A stretch of DNA of 64,000 nucleotides from positions 1-64,000 of the forward strand of contig CAXLMP010000045.1 of assembly GCA_964187655.1 (NCBI GenBank). Direction: 5' to 3'. This DNA comes from Lentimonas sp002292345. GTDB lineage: Bacteria > Verrucomicrobiota > Verrucomicrobiia > Opitutales > Coraliomargaritaceae. A program made the translations under genes and the position numbers. The notes beneath the pieces were generated by a model, which was given only the letters and a program-made list of their open reading frames with translations, was not told the origin of the DNA and did no database searches. Within the stretch, counting starts at the first letter, position 1, and each line of letters opens with the position of its first letter. Of this stretch, positions 1 to 7,295 are shown one piece after another.

Positions 1-1013
1 TCAATGGTGATGTGGTTTTCACCTTCTACCACAGCACTATCATATTCAATACCGAGATTTTGTTTGAGGCGAATGTTGTTGGCAGCATCAAGGATAGCGA
101 TGGGGCGCAGCTCATTTTTAGCGACTTGCTCCAATTTGACCATCAACGCCTGCTTGTCTTCGATCGTTAGAACGGCGGTGCGCTGGCTTTCGATCTGTTT
201 ATCCAGCGTGCTGAGCCAAGCTTGGCTAGCGAGTAGCAGCATCTCGATACCGACGAGTACCAGCGCGAAGATTGCGGCCCAAGCGGTAATTCGCATAAGT
301 AGCGAGCCTAGTCGTCGGGCGTTGCGCTCGGTCACCTTAAAATCCGCGCTGCGTACATCTGATTGCCAGAGTTGAGCCTCAGTGGGTGCGAGTGTCGTCC
401 ATGCGCCATATTCAATCGCGCTGTGTGAATCGTCAGCTGATTCCTGATTAAAAATAGCCAGTCCTTGTTCGCTCAGTTCGATTGCGCCAGTACGTACTCT
501 GAGCATGGTAGTGCCCTGTGTGAGGTCGGATGCATTCGCTACGAGCTCTTCGAGCGCATGCTCAAAGTCGCCGTCTTCCAACGAGGCCACTAACACAGTG
601 CGAGGGACACACGCGCCTTTATCAAATAGTAGCAGGCTGAGATTGTTGGCAGATTGTAGTGTGACTAAGGTTTCGTCTGGAAAGCATGCACCAGTCAGTG
701 TCGCGAAGTCCGGCAACACCCATGCGTAGCTCTGTAATTCGGTATAGCCAGCTTGTTTAAGACGGTCACGATGCGTCGCATAGACTAGAATTGTTGGAGC
801 GTCTGTACTGTAAAGAAAGCCCCAATTCAGTTGCTCAACAGGAAACGGGGCAAGGGATTCGAGACTCAACTCAATGAAATCTGGGATTTCTGCAGGCTCT
901 AAGTCGATGGGCACATCGATGGTTTCGATGAAAAACAGGTGACCAGGTAAGGCCAGCACTTGCTCCGCTGAGGCAGGTTCGGTCGGGGTCAATATAGGCG
1001 CGGCGTCTTTCAC
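1..1013 (-). CDS. GspL/PilM-like type II secretion assembly protein (3' end cut by window edge)
   Basis: I translated the minus strand directly: an uninterrupted frame begins with GTG at 1013 (an in-frame TGA lies only five codons upstream) and runs off the left edge, giving about 337 residues. The N-terminal 230 residues form a soluble domain resembling the actin-like cytoplasmic domain of GspL/PilM. A single hydrophobic segment follows at about residues 241-265, then a periplasmic region with coiled-coil character (about 268-300), as in GspL or a PilM-PilN-type fusion. It lies 37 bp after gspK, which is the position of gspL in type II secretion operons. Expected role: inner-membrane platform linking the secretion ATPase to the pseudopilus. 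The assignment rests more on context and topology than on strong motifs. Confidence 0.65.
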   Translation of the reverse strand, partial: MKDAAPILTPTEPASAEQVLALPGHLFFIETIDVPIDLEPAEIPDFIELSLESLAPFPVEQLNWGFLYSTDAPTILVYATHRDRLKQAGYTELQSYAWVLPDFATLTGACFPDETLVTLQSANNLSLLLFDKGACVPRTVLVASLEDGDFEHALEELVANASDLTQGTTMLRVRTGAIELSEQGLAIFNQESADDSHSAIEYGAWTTLAPTEAQLWQSDVRSADFKVTERNARRLGSLLMRITAWAAIFALVLVGIEMLLLASQAWLSTLDKQIESQRTAVLTIEDKQALMVKLEQVAKNELRPIAILDAANNIRLKQNLGIEYDSAVVEGENHITI

Positions 1014-1050
1014 GGGTACTAAATATCAATAAAACTTAGATGGAAGCGCT

Positions 1051-2166
1051 TTATTCGCCAATGTCCATAACTGAATAACGGGCTGAAGTGGTTTCTGGGC
1101 CGCCTTGAGTGTACTCGGTTAATTGGAGGATTTTAAAAGGTATCTGCATGGCATCCTGTTCTTCGACTGAGCCTGTCTTAGGCTTATCTCGTGAAGCACC
1201 TCCGGGGGCAGAGCCAGAGGTCGCAGAGCCAGAGCTTGTTTGCGCACTGAAATTTGGTTCGATCAGCGCGCTGATAGTAAATGGGACATCCCCGCGCTTG
1301 AGGTTAATAGTGACGCGAAGCAGGCTTATTTCAACACCACTAGTTTTGCCGGCAGACTCGGGCGGCTTTTTCAAATACGGTTCATCAAGCCCGTCAAACA
1401 GGTAGTCATCTTGCCAGCCGTCCTGCAATGCCAACAGCTCCAGTAAGTCCGCGGGAGCCGCATTCAGGTTCACCGAACCAGTATTGATAACTGACACCAG
1501 GCTAGAGAATTGCACGAACAGTTGATTTGGGTAGCCGTCCTCGTCGAAAAATTCGTCCTCCCATATTTTAAGCAATTGGAGTTCTTCGAGAGATTGTAAC
1601 GGCGCATTGGCAGCTCGATACGGTGGATTATTACGTAAATAGTCATCCGATTCAGCACCATTGAGGCGTTGCTCGTCGTCCTCGTCGATCCAATCACTCA
1701 AAGTGCTACTAAGCTCGCGAGTCGTGCCAAAATCGAAGTCTAATTGCTCCTCAAGTAGCTTGTTAAGCAAATCTTCTGACATTGTATTGAGTGGCAGTTT
1801 ACCGCCTTCGTCGCGTATGCTGATGCTGACTTCCCATCCGTCGGGGACTGTAATGTCGGCGTAGCTGAGTGGATCGCTCCAACCTTGTTCGCCAGCGTAG
1901 AGCTTACCATCGTCGATTAATGCGACCTCTTGAATCGTAGCTAAGGCGACTTCCAGCATGCCGTAGGCAAATGCCCGCACATCCGAAGGTTCGTTAAAGA
2001 TTGCGCGGTATTCGAGGTCTTTGACCGCTTCGTTCATGAAGCGTGTGACCATAAATGTAATCACTAATATAATGGCGAGTACCGCCACTAATACACTGCC
2101 ACCTTGCCGCTTTGCATGTAGGAGCGGTCTACTGCGTGTATGTAAATGTGTAGTCGTCTGCGGCAT
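1051..2166 (-). CDS. gspK: Type II secretion minor pseudopilin GspK
   Basis: 371 residues. The N-terminus has a basic leader (about 23 residues) followed by GGSVLVAVLAIILVITFMV, a class III signal sequence without the usual Glu+5, which is typical of GspK. The long body contains the GspK-type alpha-helical insertion (for example LNTMSEDLLNKLLEEQ, then NLNAAPADLLELLAL, the helix-hairpin-helix-like NxNTAP motif). GspK caps the tip of the pseudopilus with GspI and GspJ. The start is one base after the gspJ-like stop, so the two are translationally coupled. Length and motif pattern fit the family well. Confidence 0.85.
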   Translation of the reverse strand: MPQTTTHLHTRSRPLLHAKRQGGSVLVAVLAIILVITFMVTRFMNEAVKDLEYRAIFNEPSDVRAFAYGMLEVALATIQEVALIDDGKLYAGEQGWSDPLSYADITVPDGWEVSISIRDEGGKLPLNTMSEDLLNKLLEEQLDFDFGTTRELSSTLSDWIDEDDEQRLNGAESDDYLRNNPPYRAANAPLQSLEELQLLKIWEDEFFDEDGYPNQLFVQFSSLVSVINTGSVNLNAAPADLLELLALQDGWQDDYLFDGLDEPYLKKPPESAGKTSGVEISLLRVTINLKRGDVPFTISALIEPNFSAQTSSGSATSGSAPGGASRDKPKTGSVEEQDAMQIPFKILQLTEYTQGGPETTSARYSVMDIGE

Positions 2167-2167
2167 G

Positions 2168-3001
2168 CTAGTATAGTAATGCGCTCTTTGATGGCACTGG
2201 GATCGTCAATGTGCGCTCCTGCGTTTCATTCTCATATTCAAAAGTGAGCTTCAGGAAGCGAGGCAGGATGAATTGATCATTACCGTCAGCCTCCATCGGT
2301 TTATCTTCTTCCTCCCACTTTTCAAAACGTTCGTCCCAGTAAATATACTGGATCTTGGTCACCAAAGAACTGATGGCGGTGCGACGCAGATCATTGAGGT
2401 CTTCAGCCTCCTCTTGTAAAGTAGAATACCAAAGCAGGCTGAGGCCGTCTGAATTGTCAAAATAAAGAAAGATATCGATCCCAAGTAGAGGAGCATTTTC
2501 GAGACCAACTAACAGTGGCGGCGCCTTGGTGAGTTTAAAATTCAGCAACGGATCTTTGCTGTCTGAAAATCCTGGAGGCCGCGCCCATCCCACCGGCTCG
2601 TCTGCTGCGCCGATCAATCCGCCGCTAGAGTTGCTCGTATTAGAATCAGTGCCACTGCGAGTGGAACCACCACCTGTCCTAGAGATAGAAACACGTGGAA
2701 GCTGATTGCCCGCGCCATTTTCTCCTTGAGGACTATTCGTTTTGGTCTCGCTACTGTCTTTCAATGCGATTGCGACACCTGCGCTACTAAATGTAGCGTT
2801 CATAAATTCAGTGACGCCATCGACGTGATCCACGAAGAAATGTCGATCGGATCGATCAGACCAGATATTGCTAATCGAGACCAACATTGCGACGGCCGCT
2901 GCGAGTACGAAACCCGCCACAGCAATTGCGAGAATCACTTCAAGTAGGCTCATGCCCGCTCGTGCGTCTGAATATGTCGTGTCTATTGATTGCCAGCGCA
3001 T
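2168..3001 (-). CDS. GspJ-like minor pseudopilin
   Basis: 277 residues. A short leader ends in AG, then MSLLEVILAIAVAGFVLAAA, a prepilin peptidase site with Glu at +5 and a hydrophobic assembly helix. The C-terminal domain contains a GspJ-style stretch (LLWYSTLQEE, then SLVTKIQYIYWDE around residues 175-240), where J proteins carry a conserved strand region. A Gly/Ser/Thr-rich linker at about 95-130 is longer than usual. Its start overlaps the gspI-like stop by one base and its stop precedes gspK by one base, matching the classical order H-I-J-K. I infer GspJ from order and from the domain; sequence similarity alone would be weak. Confidence 0.75.
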   Translation of the reverse strand: MRWQSIDTTYSDARAGMSLLEVILAIAVAGFVLAAAVAMLVSISNIWSDRSDRHFFVDHVDGVTEFMNATFSSAGVAIALKDSSETKTNSPQGENGAGNQLPRVSISRTGGGSTRSGTDSNTSNSSGGLIGAADEPVGWARPPGFSDSKDPLLNFKLTKAPPLLVGLENAPLLGIDIFLYFDNSDGLSLLWYSTLQEEAEDLNDLRRTAISSLVTKIQYIYWDERFEKWEEEDKPMEADGNDQFILPRFLKLTFEYENETQERTLTIPVPSKSALLY

Positions 3002-3465
3002 TAGAATCGGTCGAAGTCGCGAGAGCTTCGTAAATCGTCTTTTTTATCCTGTAACAAGCTAGACCGCTCATCAGACTTAGACCAAGTAGGGCGTAGCAGG
3101 TAGAGCGTCTCGGAGTGCGACGCTTCTTGTTGTTCTTGCGGATCACTAAACTCGATTTGTAGCTGCACTTCGAATAAATCAATCACGTTAGTCGGCTCGA
3201 TCGAGGCTTCCCAATTAGCAGTGCCATTATTGAGTGTATCGTAGCGATCACCGTCTTCTGCATCGTCCAGATTTGGCTCTAGCAGTAGCTGCATACGCAC
3301 GGCACGTATGTCGGCGTGGCGGAGATCGTTGCTTTGCCCGTGTTCGCGAGCAAGAAGGGCGTTAACAAATGATGAGGTCAACACCACGGATGCCATCGCA
3401 AACAGCGCTAGTGCGACCACCACTTCGATCAGAGAAAAACCGGATTTAGTGCAAGGTACCATCAT
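3001..3465 (-). CDS. GspI-like minor pseudopilin
   Basis: 154 residues. It begins with a nine-residue leader ending in SG, then FSLIEVVVALALFAMASVVL: a textbook type IV prepilin N-terminus (Phe+1, Glu+5). The small globular domain has strands but no distinctive catalytic motif. It overlaps the gspH-like stop by an ATGA junction and touches the gspJ-like start, so it sits at the gspI position of the operon. Expected role: nucleator of the pseudopilus tip complex with J and K. Confidence 0.75.
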   Translation of the reverse strand: MMVPCTKSGFSLIEVVVALALFAMASVVLTSSFVNALLAREHGQSNDLRHADIRAVRMQLLLEPNLDDAEDGDRYDTLNNGTANWEASIEPTNVIDLFEVQLQIEFSDPQEQQEASHSETLYLLRPTWSKSDERSSLLQDKKDDLRSSRDFDRF

Positions 3466-3995
3466 TTGGGAGTAACAATCAAACTGGAGAAGGGGTCAAA
3501 TACCAGGCGTGTCGGCGAGCCACTGCCGCTATCGATGTCGACCACAAATGGACTGGAACTGCGATCTGGCGCGAATTTGACGACACTGGTTTCGAGGCGT
3601 GTACGACTGGCATCGATTGGAGGCGCTAAACCCTCGGAGGGTGGCACTAGGTAGAAAAGGATTTCTGCTGGGCCGTCTTTGCTAAAACTTTCGTTCAGTG
3701 CAAAGGTTCCGCCGACGCCAGTGTCACTCGAAATGGACAGGCTGCCGTTTTCCTTGTCGAATCGAAGTTCGGTAATAATTCGCTCGCTTGCAGACATAAA
3801 ACGCGCTTCGCGAACCGCAGCTTGCAGGATTTCTTCGCTAGTTTGAGAGTCACCCCGATCGGCAAGAGAGGCAAAATTGGTGATCACGACTGCCGCGGCA
3901 AATGCCATTAGCCCGAGGACTAACACGATCTCAATTAGCGAGAAGCCTTTGGTGTCAAGCGCCTTACTCGTGTGCTTACCAGTTGCCAATATCAT
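3462..3995 (-). CDS. GspH-like minor pseudopilin
   Basis: 177 residues from the preferred ATG at 3995. The frame stays open further upstream (ATGs at 4043 and 4013), but those starts would run deeper into gspG and give an implausibly long leader. From 3995 the leader is 17 residues ending in KG before FSLIEIVLVLGLMAFAAAVV. The body (EEILQAAVREARFMSASERI, then ELRFDKENGSLSIS) matches the GspH/FimT pattern of helix plus beta-sheet. It overlaps gspG by 20 bp and gspI by 4 bp, so translation is coupled. The start choice is moderately sure. Confidence 0.75.
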   Translation of the reverse strand: MILATGKHTSKALDTKGFSLIEIVLVLGLMAFAAAVVITNFASLADRGDSQTSEEILQAAVREARFMSASERIITELRFDKENGSLSISSDTGVGGTFALNESFSKDGPAEILFYLVPPSEGLAPPIDASRTRLETSVVKFAPDRSSSPFVVDIDSGSGSPTRLVFDPFSSLIVTPK

Positions 3996-4425
3996 CAGCG
4001 CTTTCGGTCCCATCCGGTCCCCACGACCATGCATCATAGCCACGGGCAGCGTTGATGTTCTTCGAGCCAGGGTAACGGTATTGATAAGGATTGTCCCAAG
4101 GATCTAATGGAAGCTCTTTCAAATAGGCACCTTTCCATTTAGCAGCCTTACCTGCAGGAGCCTTTATCAGTGCCGCGAGGCCTTCTTCGGTCGTCGGGTA
4201 ATTACCCACGTCGAGTCGGTAGGGCACGAGTGCAGTGTCGAGTGTCTGCTTCACAAAGATATCCGCAACTTTATCCTGTTGCCCGCTGAAAATGCCACCG
4301 AGATTGCCGATCGCGACTGTCGCGAGCACCGCAATCAGTGCGATTACGATGAGAATTTCGATTAAACTAAAACCACTTTGGCGGTGGAACTTTCGATGCG
4401 TAATTAGAGGGGATGTCTGTTTCAT
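3976..4425 (-). CDS. gspG: Type II secretion major pseudopilin GspG
   Basis: 149 residues. The leader (17 residues, ending SG) is followed by FSLIEILIVIALIAVLATVA, the prepilin peptidase site and assembly helix. The globular part has the family hallmarks: YRLDVGNYPTTEEGLAALI (about 75-93), then LPLDPWDNPYQYRYPG and YDAWSWGPDG near the end, the calcium-binding loop region of major pseudopilins. It polymerises into the pseudopilus that pushes substrates through the outer-membrane secretin. It is the first gene of the pseudopilin run here; the preceding 90 bp shows no hairpin, so the upstream response regulator might share its transcript. Confidence 0.93.
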   Translation of the reverse strand: MKQTSPLITHRKFHRQSGFSLIEILIVIALIAVLATVAIGNLGGIFSGQQDKVADIFVKQTLDTALVPYRLDVGNYPTTEEGLAALIKAPAGKAAKWKGAYLKELPLDPWDNPYQYRYPGSKNINAARGYDAWSWGPDGTESADDIGNW

Positions 4426-4515
4426 AAGGATAGATTCGATGAAGATAAAAAATAGTGAAGCATGTATGAATTAATACAAGCCGTAGCCTCGTGCGGTTCC
4501 AAAAGAAGCCTCAAT

Positions 4516-4968
4516 TTATTCCGAGAACGGCGGGCGCTCGGTTGAGTTTTCATCACGCATGCGAACTACTTCGTCGTAGATCTCAGGGCTGAAGAATTGT
4601 TCGTCGTTCTGAACTGCGTGGATCGCTTTAGTCAGTTCTGCCAAGCCGGAAATTTTGTTAATAAACCCATCAGCGTTGCCACGCGCAGCAATCTTGACTG
4701 TCTGCGGGGAAGTTAATCCAGTGAAGATAAGAATCTTAATCTTCGGAAACTTGCGCTTGAGGAGATTCAGTATCTCGAGGCCATTCACCTCGGGGAGTTG
4801 GATGTCAACGATCACGAGGTCGGGGGCGAGTTCAAGGCATTGCTCAATGCCTTCACCACCATTGCCAGTCATCCCGAGCACTTCTAATTCAGGGAAGCTA
4901 GTGTCAAAGAAGGTCGTGAGCAGGTTTCGAAGGATTTCTTCGTCTTCAATAATGTATACAGTTTTCAT
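4516..4968 (-). CDS. Stand-alone response regulator receiver protein
   Basis: 150 residues holding a single receiver domain: acidic pocket E8-D9-E10, phospho-acceptor Asp55 in VIVDIQLPEVNG, Thr83 in ILIFTG and Lys105 in INKIS. It resembles the NarL/FixJ receiver, and the stretch SPEIYDEVV after the domain is where the linker to a LuxR helix-turn-helix usually starts. The protein ends there, without a DNA-binding or enzymatic output. It lies upstream of gspG on the same strand and is divergent from the moxR operon. No histidine kinase is in the window. Inference: it acts by protein contact, possibly on secretion, but its target is unknown. Confidence 0.9.
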   Translation of the reverse strand: MKTVYIIEDEEILRNLLTTFFDTSFPELEVLGMTGNGGEGIEQCLELAPDLVIVDIQLPEVNGLEILNLLKRKFPKIKILIFTGLTSPQTVKIAARGNADGFINKISGLAELTKAIHAVQNDEQFFSPEIYDEVVRMRDENSTERPPFSE

Positions 4969-5153
4969 TCGAACTCAGCAATAATAGATAATATTTGATT
5001 AAGATCGTGTGGCGCATCGCTGTCGAGCGGGTATTTCAGTAATTGATACGCTTTCGTAGTAAACGATTAAAGTTCTGAAAAATGTGCTGGGAGATGTCGC
5101 CAAATAGGATAGTTCCTATTGCTTCTAAGAATTCGACTCTCAATGTTCCTATT

Positions 5154-6122
5154 ATGAAACAAGAAACCGTGATACCAGTCCCAAGAGCCCGCGAAATCGT
5201 CGACCGCCTGCGTCAGAATATTGAACGTACCATCAAAGGGAAGACTTCAGCGGTCGATAAAGTGATTATTACTTTATTGGCGAGCGGGCATATTCTGATC
5301 GAGGATCTTCCCGGCCTCGGCAAGACCACGCTGGCATATTGCTTAGCGCGCTCGCTCGATTGCTCTTTCTCACGAATACAGTTTACCAGCGATATGCTAC
5401 CTTCGGATATTATTGGAGTGTCGATCTATGATGAGAGAGAACGCGAATTTTCCTTCAAGCGAGGGCCGATTTTTGCCAATATTGTGCTAGCGGATGAAAT
5501 CAATCGGACAACTCCTAAAACGCAATCTAGCCTACTTGAAGTCATGGGCCGAGGGAAGCTCTCGGTGGATGGGCAAACTCATACCGTCTTGCCTCCTTTT
5601 ATGGTTATCGCCACACAGAACCCAGTCGATTACGAGGGCACCTTCCCGTTACCTGAAAGTCAAATGGATCGGTTCCTGATGCGCATTAATATTGGGTATC
5701 CAGAGCGTGAATATGAGTTAGAAATATTGAAGCATGGAAAACTGCACTATGATCACCTCGAGGCAGACGCGGTGGTCTCGCGCACCGAGGTCAGCGAACT
5801 CCAGGCTTATGTGCGTGAAGTCTTTATCGAAGATTCCGTATATAATTATATTGTACAGATTGTACACGCGACCCGCGATGAGCGTGCCCTTAGGACTGGT
5901 GTAAGCCCTCGTGGGACGCTCTCACTTAAGATCGCTGCGCAAGCTCGAGCACTCACTAAGGGGCGTGGTTTTGTGTTACCTGAAGATGTGCGTGAACTGG
6001 TCGTTCCGGTCTTTAGTCATCGACTCGCGCTGAATAAACCATTGTCCGACCCACTTGAGGAACGACGCTCGATAGAGGGATTATTGGTGAAGATTATTGA
6101 GGCAACCTCAGAACCAGCCTAA
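5154..6122 (+). CDS. MoxR-family AAA+ ATPase
   Basis: 322 residues from ATG 5154; the frame is open to an ATG at 5082, but the extra 24 residues are not MoxR-like and KQETVIPVPRAREIVDRLR is the typical beginning. Walker A is at 54-59 (GLGKTT in DLPGLGKTTLA), Walker B at 111-117 (VLADEIN), sensor motif in IATQNPVDYEGTFPLPESQ, and the arginine-finger region in QMDRFLMRI. MoxR ATPases act as chaperones that mature or remodel partner protein complexes, usually with vWA or DUF58 proteins. Next come DUF58 and transglutaminase genes, a very common three-gene unit. The start has no clear Shine-Dalgarno sequence. Confidence 0.9.
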   Translation: MKQETVIPVPRAREIVDRLRQNIERTIKGKTSAVDKVIITLLASGHILIEDLPGLGKTTLAYCLARSLDCSFSRIQFTSDMLPSDIIGVSIYDEREREFSFKRGPIFANIVLADEINRTTPKTQSSLLEVMGRGKLSVDGQTHTVLPPFMVIATQNPVDYEGTFPLPESQMDRFLMRINIGYPEREYELEILKHGKLHYDHLEADAVVSRTEVSELQAYVREVFIEDSVYNYIVQIVHATRDERALRTGVSPRGTLSLKIAAQARALTKGRGFVLPEDVRELVVPVFSHRLALNKPLSDPLEERRSIEGLLVKIIEATSEPA

Positions 6123-6143
6123 TCGGAGTATTGCTCTAAATTG

Positions 6144-7295
6144 ATGGCACATGCGAATGCAGAGCTGAAAAACTGGCACGACTGGTCGGATCCCGATTTT
6201 TTCACTACGACAGGGCAGCAGGAAACGCGTTTCATTCCGCTGTTTCTACGCCAAATCTTGCCTGGTCACATGCTTCAGACTCGTCTGACTTTGACTGGTT
6301 GGTGTTTGATCATCGTATCTTTCGGACTTGGGCTTGCGGCCTATAACACGTCTAGCAATATCCTCTTTCTGACACTCTCGCTTCTACTCAGCAGTTTGGT
6401 GCTGAGCGGTATATTGTCATGGTTTAATTTTAGAAAATTACAGTGGGAACTGCGGGCGCCGACGCACCTTAAAGTTGGCGAAGTCGGCATGGCAGAAGTG
6501 GATTTAGTAAATCAGAAAGTATTTTTACCGTCGATGGCGATTTGTTTTAGAGTGGAAACTGAGATGACGGTAGCCAATGAAAGACTTTATATGCAACAGG
6601 CGCTGAGTGCTGGTGAATCGTGCAAATTGGAATGGACTTTCGTGCCACGGCAGCGTGGCTATTTTAAATTGCGCTTATCTGGCGTACTATCGCAGTTTCC
6701 TTTTGGATTTTTGGAAAAAACCGTAGGTAGTGACTCTGAGGCATCTATACTCGTCTGGCCCGCGCGGATTGATTACAACTTTCAGGCTGCCCCTGGTGGA
6801 CAGCGCATCTCTGCGGGAGTCCCACGAAAGAGCGCTGGACTAGGCAATGATCTACTCAATATTCGACCGTATGTGCCAGCTGATCCGCCGCGTTTGGTGA
6901 ATTGGAAAGCGACGGCGCGCATGCGTCGAATAATGATTCGTCAGCTCGCTCAAGAAGGGGAGAGCGGATACCACCTACAACTCGATCCGGATGCCTCGCG
7001 GTGGAGTCCTAAGCAGTTTGAAGTATTATGCTCATTGGCTTGTTCACTTGCGGACGACCTTTTCCACATGGGGCGTTTGGAGTCTGTGGTGATTGGTGAT
7101 TCGGGTATCATACCCGTGCGGACTATCCATGAATTGCATGACTTTTTTGATCAATTGGCACGACTCGAACGGCGAAAGGGATCCATGGAGACTAATTCAT
7201 ACGTGCGCACCAACCGATTAACTTTTCGACCATGCGGGGAGAGTGGGATAGCGATTTATGTCGATGCGAATCAATCAGGCCAGACTAACGATTGA
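6144..7295 (+). CDS. DUF58 domain membrane protein
   Basis: 383 residues from ATG 6144 (an in-frame TTG sits directly before it). Two hydrophobic segments at roughly residues 50-68 and 73-93 are followed by a beta-rich region and the DUF58 signature NIRPYVPADPPRLVNWKATA with MIRQLAQEGE. DUF58 proteins belong to a degenerate vWA-like group and pair with MoxR ATPases. It is 21 bp after moxR, and its last 38 bp overlap the transglutaminase gene. This version carries two membrane spans, unlike the soluble DUF58 protein at 62661-63530. Specific function unknown. Confidence 0.85.
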   Translation: MAHANAELKNWHDWSDPDFFTTTGQQETRFIPLFLRQILPGHMLQTRLTLTGWCLIIVSFGLGLAAYNTSSNILFLTLSLLLSSLVLSGILSWFNFRKLQWELRAPTHLKVGEVGMAEVDLVNQKVFLPSMAICFRVETEMTVANERLYMQQALSAGESCKLEWTFVPRQRGYFKLRLSGVLSQFPFGFLEKTVGSDSEASILVWPARIDYNFQAAPGGQRISAGVPRKSAGLGNDLLNIRPYVPADPPRLVNWKATARMRRIMIRQLAQEGESGYHLQLDPDASRWSPKQFEVLCSLACSLADDLFHMGRLESVVIGDSGIIPVRTIHELHDFFDQLARLERRKGSMETNSYVRTNRLTFRPCGESGIAIYVDANQSGQTND

